From Tomocerus qinae (Eukaryota; Arthropoda; Collembola; Entomobryomorpha; Tomoceridae): a stretch of 64,000 nucleotides of DNA. The stretch is from NCBI GenBank assembly GCA_020055645.1, contig CM034546.1:120702375-120766374 (forward strand), written 5' to 3'. Positions 23,500 to 38,573 of the stretch are shown in pieces. Numbering within the stretch: position 1 is the first letter of the stretch; each line of letters opens with the position of its first letter. The position numbers were made by a program, and so were the translations under genes. The notes beneath the pieces were generated by a model. It was not told where the DNA came from. It searched no databases and was given only the letters and a program-made list of their open reading frames with translations.

Positions 23500-26400
23500 C
23501 GTGGGAACTGTGAGAATTACTAACAATACCAATACTTGAACTTGGTTTTTTAATGTCTTGTGTACTATCGTAATACAAGTTAATAGAATAAATGCAATGT
23601 AACGTAATGTATAATTTTTGTTATTTCTTATTCTGTTGGGTAGAACATGTAAAGAATGAATAATTTCATGTAAGTATGTATTAGTAGTGTTCTTCTATTC
23701 ACAACTAAACCACGAATAAGCATCTTATTGTATTCAACGACTAGAAAATAATTGTATCTATGTGTCTTTCTTAAGTACCTATCTCTTTACATACAAAATA
23801 GATTATAATAATGCCAATGCATTTATAATTGAGTTGCCCATTGTTAATACAGCATTCAAGTGAATTCAAGTTAGAAATAGATTACGACCAACACTTCCTT
23901 TTGTTTCTGGGGTAGAAATTGTGGCTCATCTTCCGGCTTATCTAGTGGATAAGATATTAATGTCGTTAAAAGCAGTTTGAATAGGTTCATTCCAAGCCTA
24001 ACGAAGTTCTGCCTTAGATTATTATGCTTTCAGCCACTAGAAACCAAGGTAATTTTGCGGCTTAGGAGATTGTGATAGGCAATGCTTTACTTTTACACTA
24101 ACTAACTACATAACTATTTGTACTCCTATGTCAGAGCCCTATATTTGTAATACCTTCTATACACCTAACCTGTACACGTAATTATACTTATATGAATTAT
24201 CATATTTACTTGCAATACAAAACATGATAAACGAAATTAGCTCTTATATTGTTGTTATTCTCTCATTATGCTATTACTAGATCCACGTTAAATGGTTATT
24301 CCCCTCGGTGACTTCATTACTTCATGTTAGTAAGGCAGGTCTGACTAATAAAGCAAATGAGACATCGATACCAAACGATCGTGCTTTCGCACACGTATCG
24401 GCTCTATTAGTACTTTTTATTCAATTCATAAATGTATTTCTGATTTAGAGCACAATACAAATGCAGCTTGACGTATTCTTGTAAACTACACTTCTAGTAC
24501 GTATAAATAAGTCAGTACTCTGATTTGGCTCTCTTGCCTGTGAAATCCCTTCATTTTTATTTATTGGCACAGTTCCTATTTATTGGGAGAGGAAGGAAGT
24601 AATTCTGTAATCTAAGAAATTATAATTACATATAAAAGCAAAACCTATAGGTATTCTTATAATACGTCATCATACATACATGAATGTCTGCTACCAATTG
24701 TTCAGTAGTTCACTGTAAGGTATTGTTAAAACCTTACATATTTAGTCACCTTTTCTCAACTCTGCTTTCAGCTTAAAAAGTATAATTCATTTTGTTATGA
24801 TTCTACTTGTACGATAAGGTCTCTAATTATGTCACATCCGTACTTCTAAATTCAACTTGCAGAATGACAGAATTGACATGACAGATATGTCATGACAGAA
24901 CGGAATGTGTCAGGTATAGGATTTTAATCATAGACTAAACTCATAGCCGGCAGTCAAAATTTCATACATCATTTGCATTTATAACCAGAAAAATCATTCT
25001 CAATAGCTTCCTAATCTATTTTTGTGAGTAACCCATTCATTTATGGTCACATCTTTATGAAAAAAGAAAAGATGCATTGCGTAAGTGTATAATAAACACT
25101 TTTGCAATTTTCATATAAATACAATATGAATCATAAAATGTACTTCAAACGCTGCATAAAAATTTCAAACCTTGAATTATTTTATCTACAATTATTAAAA
25201 TTAAATAGATCTCTTAGCTCCCTTATGCCGGATTAAAGTAAAACAGACTAAATCTTTCATATAATTTGTACATATAAATAGAAGTTCTTATAATTGGGAA
25301 TTGGAGCCACGATTAAACATCATCTATTTATAGATAGAGGATATAAACGGAGCTCTTATAAAATAATGTTAAATTAGTCTAAAATCACATTGCGTAATTT
25401 ATTATTTCAAAATTTCAGACTAGGTTTACAAGAAATAATGCTAATTTAGTTGAAGCCCCTGAGAGGGACTTTTGATTATACCTTTCTATTGATAACTCAG
25501 TATTAGCTTTTTTATAAAAAATAAATATACATGCTAATATCATTACTTACATTTATATTTACCTATAACATGTATATACTTAGCCCACCATGTAAAATGT
25601 AATGGTCCTTCTGCGATGCATTTGGTCTCACGTTAGTCTTACATAAACACAGTAAAGAACATCGTGTTGAAAATTAGGAAACTCAACAAAATTCGAATTC
25701 ACTGACAGTGTACTTTAATTATCTTTTGTCTTGTCTTATTAGTTAAATTATTTCATTCACATCATCTACAATTTAGCCAAGGCCATCTCAATATATGTCG
25801 TCAGTAGGTATTCGCAACAAAACAGTTATTTATCATAAATCATAAGTTCTCCTGTACAGTCTAAAAAAGAGTGCCGAGTGGAATCGTTTACTTTTACAAC
25901 TCATTGGGATACTCGAATGAAAAAACCAAAAAGCGAGTTTCCCGTATATAACTATGTTTGATGAAAAGACAGAAATGTGTTATTATTTGTTCCGTGGCAT
26001 TTGCAAAAACTTTATTGAGATGAGGGGTTGGTAGATTTGCTCATTGGTTAATGTCTATACTAGGCCATTCTAATGAAACTTCTTGGCTAATGTCCGAATC
26101 CAATTACTTTGTCAAAAATAAGTATGTCAACTTCCAATACACCATATATAGCTATTGGACTTAGATTATATAACTAGTACACTGTAGACCTAGATACGAC
26201 ATACGGTCACATGATTAAACTTTGTTTACATTTGGAATTTGGGTAAACTGAGGCAAATACAAAAATGCCGCTTGCCTAATACAATATGACAATCTCAATA
26301 TTCTCAATGTTGTCAAAAAAATCAATAGAGCTTTTAAATGTCCCGCTTTTTACCCAATTCACTCTTAAGTCTGTCCTTCGCAGGTCATAAAAACGCAATA

Positions 26401-29400
26401 CATTAAATGAATGGAGATGTCATATCTATCCAAATCTATGCTATTGGATAAGCAGGTGTAGAGGATGGTATAGTAGGTTCAGCACAGGTGATAGTTAGAA
26501 TACATGGCAAATGACAATATGTATCTGGGTAAGATTGTAGAAGAATATTGAAGATGTCGAAAGAAGAGGGTAGAAGTTGCAGAGTAATTCATCATGGTTT
26601 GTTTTCTAAAGAAGATTTTCAAATGAGTGTAATTGATAATTTGATTCTATTTAAGAATCCAATACAAGTTACTAGAGATGAATAAAGTAAGTAAAGTGTG
26701 ATAATTGCTAAAGGAATTGTAGTGATAATTACAAACACCTGTTTTCTGAGTGCATTAGCATTGTTCTACTTGTTTTAGTTGGGTAGCAAAAAGAGTAGTT
26801 GGTTGTTGTAGTTGCCAATAAGGAAGGCTTAGTTTCCACTTTTAGTGAATTTTATATGTTGGAAGCAAATGGCTTAATCCTTTGGTGGTGATAAGTATGT
26901 AGTGTATATTTTCAGTATTAAGTAATGAGTTTGTTTGGTAAGCCTGATATTTATTTTAGTATGTAGTATTAGGTAAAAGATAAAAGTGAGACGGGCTGAG
27001 TGTTCTGGTGGGACGGAAGGAGTGAGGACAGGGAAGCAGGAGTCTGTAGATGACTACCTATGTTGAAGATAAAAAGTTCAGGGGAAACTGCATTGTCTAA
27101 ATAGTAATGGTCTTTCTTAAAAAGAAGCATTGCAATTGCAGTTGAGTCTGGATGGGTATTAGAATTTTGATCGCTTGTCCTGTCGTATTGCATGTAGACA
27201 GACAAGACGGAGGACGAGGACAGGTTCGACTCTCAAAGTTGGCATCTTTCTCTTTCTCTCTCAAGATTGAACAATGTTTACTAGTGAGTAAGTAAGTAAT
27301 ACATAATGTGAGTAGGTACAAGTTTTGTTTAGCTATAGCATTAGTTAGTAAGTATTTACAGATATGTCGTTGCAATAGAGAGTGGATTAGGAGAGGAGAT
27401 AGTGGAGGAGACGCAAGAAGTACCTCTGTATTTATATAGAGCAGTGAGAAAGAGGCAGGGAGAAGCTAAGTAGGCTATTCTACGGTTTTGGTCGTGTTTG
27501 TCTGTTCTGTTATGTCTATTCTTCCCTAGGATAATGTAATGATAACTTTTTGAGGCACATCAAAAAGTCTGTGTACCTAAAAGAAAAAATGAGTTCTATT
27601 TCATCGTTGGTAGTTACAATTACGAGTTGCAACAACGAAATGGCAGTAGTTTAGACAAAACTGAAGGAAGAACTGCATCAGCCATCCAACTCGACTAAAC
27701 TTTATTGCTAGGCATATTAATATCGTTTATATAACTCCCGCAATAATAGAGAACCTTATATTCTAAGGAACTTGTCAGTCCCTCTTATATTACTACATTT
27801 TGGAGAGCATCCAACATTGATTTCCTCTTTCTTCAGATGCACACAAAAGTGGAAACCAAAGAAAAACCTAGAGTACTTACAATACATACAGACACAGTAC
27901 TACTACTACCAGATAGACAACAACACACATAACATATACTACTAAATACGACTCAACTCTTACTACTACTTACTTACTACTCTTCTGTAGTAGTAGTAGT
28001 AGTAGTAAGTAGTAGTGCCTACTTCTTATATACTAGTATATCTTATTATACAAGTATATACATAGATAGTCTACATCATAAGTACATATACATAACATTG
28101 CATAAATGTGATACGGGTACTACCATAGTTCGGATATCCATGCGGGTTTGTTTTCTTGGACTGCTCCAAACAAATACAATATTTGATTGTATAGAGAGAG
28201 AGATAGGACAGGATTGAATTGAACTTAGTAGCTGCAGTACTAGTATTTAATAGAACTGGCCCAAAGAAACTGTCTCACTTCCAGTTGCATAAATACAAGA
28301 GAGAGAGGAAGAGATCGGTTTGTTGCTGAGTCGGTATGATCTCTTGAACTCCCTGTCTCCAGACCCATCATTGATATCTTTCATACTTTTACTGGTCAGG
28401 AATATTTGCAGCGGGTTTCCTGCCTCACTCAACTCTCATACAATTCACATTACAAATAAATAAGAATGCAATGCACTCGCTACCAGTGGACATAATACAT
28501 GAAAGCAAAACTACATTTTTCTACTTGGCTGCTTTCCTTGCCTCAACTTATCTTCTCCTTGTCATTCCGACACATTCGTCACACAAAATACTATGGAATA
28601 CTGACGTGGAACGAAATCACATAAAAATGCATCCATATACTATACCTAACAGACAAATTATATCTATTTTATACATATTTATAACAGTACACTGACAATG
28701 AGACTACAGAATAAAGGACACCAGACGCTGTTTCAATGCACCCACCCCTGCCCTGTTAGTAGTACATTGTTAACCCAATCTATATCTTATTTACTACTTA
28801 GTCTGATGACGCTATCTACTACAATCCATACTATTTTGTTAGGTACTTTCACTCTTCTACAAATATTTATTCTATACTAACGTACCTATTTTATATCCGT
28901 AATATTAAATCTTAGCTTTATGACTATACCTACTAAAATATGGTTCATATACAAGCCTTTGGTAAATTACTATTTGTTTTGACTGTCAAACTGGTTTAAA
29001 AAGACTAAACACAACAATAAAACTTATCAACTATCGATCAAGAAGTTTTGCATATTCGAAAAAAATTGCATTTTGTATTTTACCCTGATTTTTAAAGACT
29101 TCGTGGTTAGATGCTTGATATTTAGTACTAAATCATCAAATCTGGACATCGTAATATACTTGATTGATTTTCCGGTGCTTCTATTGATAAAAATAGCAAG
29201 TACACAATTAAATTAGCGACAAATTAATTGACATGTACTTAGGTATGCATAGGAAAGTGAAAGAGATAATTCGTTGAGAAGAAATGGTATCATTAAATTT
29301 AATGTGATTAAATTACAAGTTAACTTACGTCGCGACATGTACTTACCTTGTTTATATCAATGGGCAAGCAAACCTTGTAAAGAGCCTGGAGACAATGTAT

Positions 29401-32400
29401 TGGATTATTTAGAGATAATGACTCGTTGTTCAATGCTATACCTCCTCTTCATCAGATCCGAACGTTGGATACATAGTAAAGTATAGATTAGAGATACATA
29501 AAATATACTTAAAGCCTAACTCAATGAAAATCTCCATTACAAATTCGCAATCACCTGATAGAAAAAGGTTTTTCTTATTTGTTGGATTTTTCCTTATGTC
29601 TCCGGTGACGCCTTTGTATCGTCTGAGTTAAATGATTCAAGTATTACATACTTCACTTAGTGTCTGATGTTGGCAGAGTAATTTAAAACGGAAGAGTAGA
29701 GGGCTATGTAGATCACACAAGAACACGCCAATTTTTATCGAGTGCATAATAATATTGCATCCCTTGATGCTGCCGAGTGCACTGGCTCCAATAAATGTAG
29801 CTGACCAGTAGAAAAAATGAGGCCTCTTCTGAAATGAACTTTCTTGGCTTTGTTAACAGAGCCCTTTGCATGTTAACTTTGTTATTGCTAAAAATATTTC
29901 GCGATTTTTTTCAGAAGAGTTCGCGTTTGCCTTTGTAAGATAAACACGTAGAGTGCAATAGTACAACACGATATGCTATCAGGTTTTATTTCAGTTACTA
30001 CAAATGATTTGTGTTCATCATCACAGCTGTGTGGTACAGCGAGGAATAAATTATGCATTAAAAATTATGAAATTATCATGCATCTGAGCAATCAAAATAT
30101 AAAAAATATATAAATGCTGTTTTCGTTTTCCTGTTTATCCTTGACTTGGCGTTATTATCAAAATATTTGAACGATTATTTTGATTGATAAGGGACAAGTT
30201 TGAAATGAAGCAGTTGGTGGTATTTTATTGAAATCCTTACTGAACACCAAAATGATTTTGGGAGAGTCAGCAGTTATAAAGTTTGATCGTTGAACTGAAC
30301 CTTGACTGGCCTCGGTCCCCGATAAACACAAGAATTGCATCTGTCAGAACGTGTGGGAATTCTGGTTTCGACTGCTGGGCCCTTGCGGAGAGTGTGTGAT
30401 ACAGATAAAGAGCCTTTTCTTAACAACTGACGACTTTAATCACTGTAATTATCTACTGCATTCTGTAATTTTTGACCTTACTTACGATTACAAGCTGCCC
30501 AACTGGAATATGTGCAATTGCAATTTGCAAGCTCTTCTATTCAACAGTTCCCCTTATTCATTTTATATTACCCTAAATCGCAGATGTTCGATCAAAAGAT
30601 TGTATTGTTTAGATAGATAAAGATACCTGTAAAATATAAATACTAACTGGACTGGATTGCAGAGATACAGATACAATGCACCAAGGGGAAAAAATTACGA
30701 TCCTGATTTTCATATTCATGGGTTCAAGGAAGACCGAAGTTAAAAATGATCTCATGAAGATATTTGTAGTAATTGACCACACACCAAAACTATTCCAAGA
30801 TTACAGAGATTTGCATCACAACTTCAAGACGTCGGAATCACTTCCAGGTGGATTTTAAAGCATTTTTATAGCGATTTTCATGGAGGAGTTTGCATTTGTA
30901 GATAGATTTCTTGAAATCTAGGTGAATCATCTCTTCTATTTTTGTTGCATTTGTTATTCTACACGCTCGTTTCTATCTTCTCGTAGTCCGCAGTCCCAAC
31001 ACAGTTTTCGCATCATCTGTACCTTGGCATTTTTAGCTTTCTGAGAAATAATTTTGTTTATGTCTCGTAGCTTATTGTTACTAAATATATCACGGACTAT
31101 CCTTTCCTTCCATTTGCCTCGAACTTGATTAGATTTCACATGCAGATACATCAGTTGAACAAACAGTTGATTGGGCAAGTGTCGAAAACTTGATATTTAT
31201 CATAACCTGTTCCCCTTGATCAGCTCTCTAAGCTAAATATTTTCATATCATATGTAAGTAAATAACACAGTTGAATTAAGGAAGATATATTACGTCAGTA
31301 TATGCATGAATGAAGTTTTATCTTTTATCAACAATGGCAAGATACTAATTATACTATATCAGTAAGACAACAAAGAATGACTCACTCACCTTTCGACTCC
31401 TTCTTGGTTAATGTACGAATAATTGTTTCCGAAAAGTAAAGAGTTGTGGTTCTAAAGGGGTAAAATAAGTCTCATTTCCTCTATTTGCTTTGATGTATGG
31501 CACCACAACTATGACCCGATGCCTTCAAGACGAGACAAACCAATTGAATCCGTAATTTTCATCCATTTTCAGCATAAAACTGGCACCGCACAACTGATTG
31601 AAACAAAGACTTGCCTTTGCCCTCATTCCTTGCCTTTTTCCTTTGTTCCTACTAATTCCTAAAACTACCAAAGGGACAGATAATCAGAAGTAACAGAATC
31701 CTCCTCATACTAGTCAGTTGTAAACCATGTGCTATTAACCTCACCTGGGTGTTACGAAGGAGGTCACGCCAAATAAACTTTTAACACATCGAGATATTTC
31801 TTTCATAAATCGGTTATAACATCAATGTAATTATTCTTCGATTTCGAATACTGGAAAGTGCACGCAGAGATTACTTTAATACGCAGTTTACCTTTTACTT
31901 ACACCATGTTTTGTATATAGCATGAGCTCCCATACGTGGGTACCTACACTACTTATACAGACAGGTGATCCAACTTGACTCTCAGAGTTAAATGTATTAC
32001 TTTCATGGGAAGCAATTTAATCAGGTTTCCTTATCATTGTGTTAACAAATAAGCAGCACTTAAATCTACCACAATTAAAATTTTATGTAATATTCATATG
32101 AAAACAATAAAATTAGTTTTCCTGTTTGAATCATAATAATACTATACTTGTGTTTAGACAAGATAAAGCTTCTTATAAAAACTAATGATCTTGATAACAA
32201 ATAAGAGTTCACATGGAGTGTTCTTATCAATTGAGTATATCACTCACTATGATAGCTACCTACTTTCCGCAGATAGGGTGTAAGGTCTAAAGGATTATTA
32301 TACGGTTGTAAAAATTGTGTATTGAGATTAGTCTGTCAAGAATCATTGCTTGGTTATCCTTTTCCTAACATTTGCTGATAGATTGGGGCTTCCGATTTTC

Positions 32401-35400
32401 TCTTGATTTTAGTGAGTAATGCGAAAGTTCTAACAATAACTGGTTATAGGTACTGTTAATGATGACATTAGAGTGTGTTGTAGATTTAGCATAGCTAATA
32501 ATTTGTAGGATGTCAACGAAAGCCGTTTGGGAAAACATATCAGGGCGATGACAGACATGAATGTTTACCTGCTACCTACGCGAGCATTGAACGTCCACCT
32601 ACAAACACAGTTACGAGATTTCACATAGAAGTAGAATACTACGACGTATCTGAAGAGTAAGTAGATCGGAGCACATGGACTTTTATTATGACATAGATCC
32701 ACACATGGTATTACGCGGTTTGGTTTTTCGGGAAGACCTTGAGCCTTGAGCAAGCAGCACGAGCTCTGTTTATTTAAGTAGGGACACGTGCCGTTAGCTA
32801 CTTATTGCCGTAAAGTACACATGCATAATATTCACTTTGGCAGTGAGATGCAAACTTTGTTCTTCGTCCTGGGAAATGATAATAGTTTAACAATTGAAGG
32901 TTGACAATTCAGATGACCCGTGACATATTTTTAGTCAATTGCTTAGTGTGAAATACCTTTTGCCTTGACAGAATTACATACAAGGATCAGTGCACCATCA
33001 GTGAAGACATCAAAATGTATAGCATACTAAATAAATGAATTCGCTAGAGTAAATAGATAAATAGTTTGCAATATTTTTAAGAATATGGACTGTGTCTATG
33101 TATTGTTAGTCATTTTATTATGATTGCTCAGTCCAGCGATGCAGACAAGGCCAGTTCAGGTTCATAAAACGGACACAAGCCATCAATCTCTTGCATTTTC
33201 TAGTCCCCCTCCCGGGTTTTCCCATTGTATTTCACTCACCGCTCTCCGAACATTTTCTATGTATGTATTTGTTTACAACTTCCATCCGGATAGAGTTCCT
33301 TGAATCTCGCATAAAAGTCTTTACAGGGTTTTCCCTCTCTACCATCCAAATATCTACATACATTTCCTAACAATCTAAAATTTCATGGCATACATGATAT
33401 TGTTACAATCTGCTAACGTTCAACCAAAACCTCTCACCCCTCACAACTTACCATCTCTCTCCCTTATCCTCTCAACCAACAACAACAACAAATTACATAC
33501 AGATACTTTACTCTGTGAGAATAAAATGCTTACAAAGGACGAGTAAAAGAATGTCATGCTTTCCCTTTCCTTGTGCCCCAAATGAACTTGTCGCTACAAT
33601 CATATACAATATATATGTAAATATATTAAAGTTCGTGGCCCTCGTATTCGTAGTAGCCAGTACTAGTCTAAAACGTCAATCTGTGAATAGGTCAAGCATA
33701 GCCAACTTTAGAAGGTACACTTCAGCAAACAGTAAATATATATTTATGTGACTTATTATCTTCCGCTAGACAGAAAATAAGTACATAATCAAAAAATAGT
33801 CCATCTATTCCATACAACCTCCTGGTGACTGCTGAAGATCTACATCTTTTATTTTCCTGGTTTAAATTCATTTTCTTTGTATATGCAACAGTAAAGTATA
33901 ACAATAATATAATACTCTGAACAATACGGGTTTTATTTACTGGAATTCATTATCTTCAAAGTGCTAATGGCTTTATTATAACATAGTTCAAGTAGTCAAA
34001 CAAATATGTCACATGGATGAAACTAGATCAATTCAGCGTCATAACAGAAATTATAAGAACCACTCAAATCTAGAGAAAGTCTGATATTATGAAAAATGAG
34101 TCGTAGTATGCATTTAATCGGGTAACATCTTCCATGTACAAACAACCAAGAGCTACTTCATATAGTATAACACAAGATAACAGAGTACCTATATTTGATA
34201 ACAAAAAGCACTTCTTTGTTGTGTATAACCCACAATGCATCAGACACACTATAAAGATACACTAAGCAAGTGCATTCCCAACTCGCTGTTAGCTTTTCTA
34301 TAGAAAAAGTGAAAGTAAAGAAAACTGGGCAAAAAAGAAAGCAAAAACTAAACACGTAGCAGTTGTACAAAATGTGTTTTTCTAGTCAGAGTAGTAAGTA
34401 ATCAGTTATATTGGAAAAATGCTATCTACTACTACAAATCCATTTCTAAGGACAAGAACCGAGAAATATATTACTAAAATTATCTGTCTGCCAAAATATT
34501 TCCATCCAATGTAAGTCAGAATGAATACATAACATTATACTGAAATTATAACATCTAGGTATACATCTGGACTATCAGATATCTTCCCACTTACCTTCAC
34601 TAGGATATTTAAATCTCAAAAGTGCTTCATAAAAGTAAATTAATACACCGTAACATATTATGATGGTCTTACATTAGTGTTTTAGTTCCCTTTGTGGTAT
34701 AATTGATATTGCCACTGTATCCGTATTTATACTAAAACTACAAAGTAATCTACCTACCATACGCAAGAGAGATCATATACAAGCTTATTTCAGTTCCGGT
34801 TTAGCAGATAACATTTTAGCTTTTCAATTTCTGAAAGGACTCAAAGGAATATTCACGGTAGACTCTGTCAGAGAGTAACAGATTTTAGACTAAAGTGCAT
34901 CATTATAAATACTTAGCAAATAAGACACTCTATTTTTCAAATGCAACTTAGTAATGCTGTATCTAGCTACATCATTCATTATCTACCATTACCATTTCTC
35001 AGCTGTATCCATCACTGTACCCTACGCCAACCAATCCTTATATTTTGTTCCATAATTAGATTTGTTTGACTAGTACAGTGGTACTTTTGCTCTAACTTAA
35101 TAACATTCCACTGAACCAACACGCCTAGCTAAAAATATGGGGTACTTTACAACAGTTTTATTTCTACCATAACAATAAAGTGGCAAAGTAGCACAAGCAA
35201 ACATCAGGATAATGCAAATAATCTTTTCTACTTCCCTACAAGATAAACCATACCAAAAATTCAAGATTCTCCTGTATCAATTGACAACAAAAAAGTGGAA
35301 CGTTTTAATGAAGTATTTAAATTACATAAGAAATATGCATTCCCTTTGTGTAATTATATGTGTATCTAGTGCAAATGGTTTCATTGAGACATAATTAGTA

Positions 35401-38250
35401 ATTACCTCATCACCATAATCATATGCGTCACCATTCATAGGCGAAAAACATTTTAGTACAATGCGCACTTAGGTGTTTGTACTATGTACATATGGTCAAA
35501 CCAATATTAATACAAAGGTACTTTATAGTTGTAGAGCAGAGAGATAAGCTTTAAGTATTAGTGCACTCATTCAGCAATAACATTGGTACCTATATGCGGG
35601 AATTACTAATTACTATGGATGATGTGGTCATTGTTTAGAATGTGATGTTAGAAATGTTATTTAGATGTTTATTGTCTTTAATTTATTTATTGAGATCCGT
35701 GAGTAGGATTTTAAGTATAGGTAGAGTTACAAGTATTGGATGAGATAAGAGTTTATTTTTCTGGTTTTAATGTTCTTTTTAATGTTTTGATACCTAAATC
35801 ACGTCAACAGAACATCTGGGTAGAAGATATAGGCTTATAGTACTTATATAGAAGAGTTGAAGGATTAGTTGTATGTGTGGAATAATAGAGACGTAATTTC
35901 TTCACATAGGAGGAGTAGGGAAGGAACACACAGAGAGTGGCAAAGAAATGGTCCCAATGATGCGAGTAGTAAAGTATTGTTATTTAGTAAAGTACCTATA
36001 GAATGTATTTGTCTCTATGTTTACGTACTTATGGCTAGGCGAGTGCGAATTTATCTTTTCAAATAGGTTATACGAAGAGGATCTGTGGAATTCCACTATT
36101 AGTCGTAGGTAAGTTTCGGCTGGTTACTTATCGTTATCAGGAGTAGCGGGTAGATAGCTTACTCACTCAGCTTAACCTTGTACCTTGACTTGCCTTAATG
36201 TGGCTTTCATCCTTGTTACTACGATATAAACTATAAAAAGAGTTGATTGGTATACTTAGTTGTGCTTAGACAGTAGTGGTAGTCCGTTTCACGGTACTTA
36301 AAGTATCTACTGCCTACTCTTGATGGGGCTTGTTGGATAATATACGTGTGGACTCTGCCTGGGTGCGATTGGTAGTTGTTGAATTGGATGCGTGGCTTTA
36401 CCAAATGAGCGTGGGAGGTTTTTGATTGGGATTTATTACGGCTTTTTGTGTAAATAATGGAGAAATAAGTTGGAGATGCACTCTAATGAAAATACATTGA
36501 TGCGTCGGTTAGGAAAGGTGAAGGAGCCGTATATTACTTAAAGATTCTCGAATTGTGTTTTATTTCCTCGACTACTCCGCCCCACTCCGTCAGCATCTCT
36601 CCTATATCTATACCAACATCTCTATATACGTCACTGGACACGAGTAATTTTATATCCATCTCTAATAACTATGTATACTAGTATGTACTGATATGTCAAA
36701 AGAACATTTTACTATTGTGTGCCTCTGAGTCACAAATACTGGATCCAAACACACAACTCCATATAAGTAGTTATCCATATAATAGCTATACTAATATCTA
36801 TTGGTTTGTTTTCCAAATCTGAGAAACATGAAGTAGATACTATTATTGTGGTCTGCAGCCACAGGAAACCGCTGTAGAGTGCACTGCACGTTCATGTGCT
36901 CCGGGTACTATTAGTAATAACATGTGAATTTGCTGGACTTGGATCTTTCCAACCTACAAATCAATCCACTCCTTAAGACCAATACGTAACGCAATTACTT
37001 TCTTGTTCAGTTCTATTGCCTTCCATACGCGCTCCACACAAGACTAGTCTTCTTTTTTAGGCATTCAACTTTTGCTTCAGATTGTTTCGCTTTGGCACAA
37101 CAACTATCTACTAGTACAAAAAAATGTATTTAGTACATTCACTTGATTTCTTGTTACAATATCATTTCATACTGTTAGATAATTCCGATATGGGACAGTA
37201 TTTTTAATATCTCTTAATGTAGTTTCCCATGCTATATGATAATATGCATTGTAAATTAATACATAAATAATAAAGTCATTTCTTTAACTGTTTCTGTTAT
37301 ACAAGAACATTTTAAGGCGTCGAAAATTCGGTATATGTAATCAAACTTAAGCTGAATCATGCAGAGGTCAAGAATTGGAGTTAAGAATGTGCAGTATACT
37401 ACTGCATAGAGTGAGATTCTTTAGATATGCTTCACTAAATTGGATTGGTACCTAATAAGTAGACAAAGCTACTAACTGGAGAGAATAATCTTGCTGAGAG
37501 GAGGAATAACTACAGATTCTTCTGTTCCGTACACAATAGGAATAGAAACGATGTTTCCGCTACATTGTATATCCGTAAAAAAAGTGTGTAAATTGTTTAC
37601 TACAGCAACTAGCGCAGCAAAAGTGTACTGACTGACTGAACTTAAGGTGGCTGTTCCTCTTTTATTTCGAAATTCGAAATTTTTAAATATTTCAAAATTC
37701 AAATAAAAATATGCTTCTAACGGTAGCCGAAACCCATAGCCCTACTAACCGAAAAACTAACTGGAGATAACCACACAATCGCAGTATTCGACGCTGGGCA
37801 GTATATTGCAATACTTCAAAATAACAAAATTGAAAGTTTCCAAGGAAGTTCCTAATTTTGAATGGTATGTAGCTATTTAACACAGGGAGCCAATAGCAAC
37901 AGCAATCTGCACTGCAAAATCTTCATCCAATGTGCACAAGAATTTGTTCATGCCATGAACTGGCTACATTTGGATGTAGAGGCACATTTGCATTTCCACA
38001 CATTATTTCGAGTATTGCACTGCTATCTCTTGGGTGGGACATCAGTAACCATGGGATCGAATTACTACTGACTGTAATCAAGCAATGACACTATGAAAAT
38101 TATGACACCATCAGCGTTGGCATAGAGAAAAACTCTATGCTCTAGCTCATGTCAAGTTGATATCAGTCCATTGCTTCAATGTCGGATATTCTATGACTTG
38201 CACATCCGGTCAAGTATGAGGCAGTTTACATTTCAACCTTTTTTATGAAA
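23500..38250. other. Large intergenic region, left part
   Basis: About 15 kb with no exon, RNA gene or recognisable transposon protein. It contains simple repeats: a TAC/GTA hairpin at 27961-28016, a short GA run near 28193, CAA near 33479, and a 20-bp-arm imperfect hairpin near 37661-37707. It also shows stretches of opposite strand composition: G-rich about 26450-27500, C-rich about 27550-28850, G/T-rich about 35600-36550, C/A-rich about 36550-37050. Open frames up to about 90 codons show no domain motifs. Confidence 0.55.
27961..28016. repeat. TAC/GTA simple-repeat hairpin
   Basis: A run of TAC/TTAC triplets (27961-27980) is followed after six bases by GTA triplets (27987-28016). The two halves are self-complementary and could form a stem of about 20 bp. 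A further TAC array without the inverted partner is at about 44276-44322. Confidence 0.75.
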
Positions 38251-38255
38251 CTCTC

Positions 38256-38573
38256 TTTGCTATTTTTGATATAACTTCCAGAGTTTTACTCCGATTTTCT
38301 AATGATGTACATTTTCGGAAAGGCAAACGCATTGGCTAGGATTTAATTTGGGAAAATGTTCGATTATTGCCTCAGTTTTTATACATGTCACACTTTAATG
38401 ATGACATCTGGATAGAAATTCGCATAAAATTTTGAACCATTGCTACTGCTAAATAATCAAAAAAATCGAAAATTTTCCCAAATTAAATCCTAGCCAATGT
38501 TTTTACCTTTCCGGAAATGTACTTCATTAGAAAATCGGAGTAAAACTCTGGAAGTTATATCAAGAATGGCAAA
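38256..38573. mobile_element. Foldback (long inverted repeat) element, about 109-bp arms
   Basis: Arm 1 (38256-38364) is matched in reverse complement by arm 2 (38465-38573) with about eight mismatches counted by eye, around a 100-bp centre. Shared blocks include TCCAGAGTTTTACTCCGATT and GGCTAGGATTTAATTTGGGA. No protein is encoded. This is the structure of a non-autonomous foldback or MITE-type element, or an inverted duplication. Target-site duplications were not identified. Confidence 0.65.

Noticed and set aside
27181-27240. GGTTCGACTCT resembling a tRNA T-loop
   Set aside because: No matching acceptor stem, D-arm or anticodon arm could be found around it.
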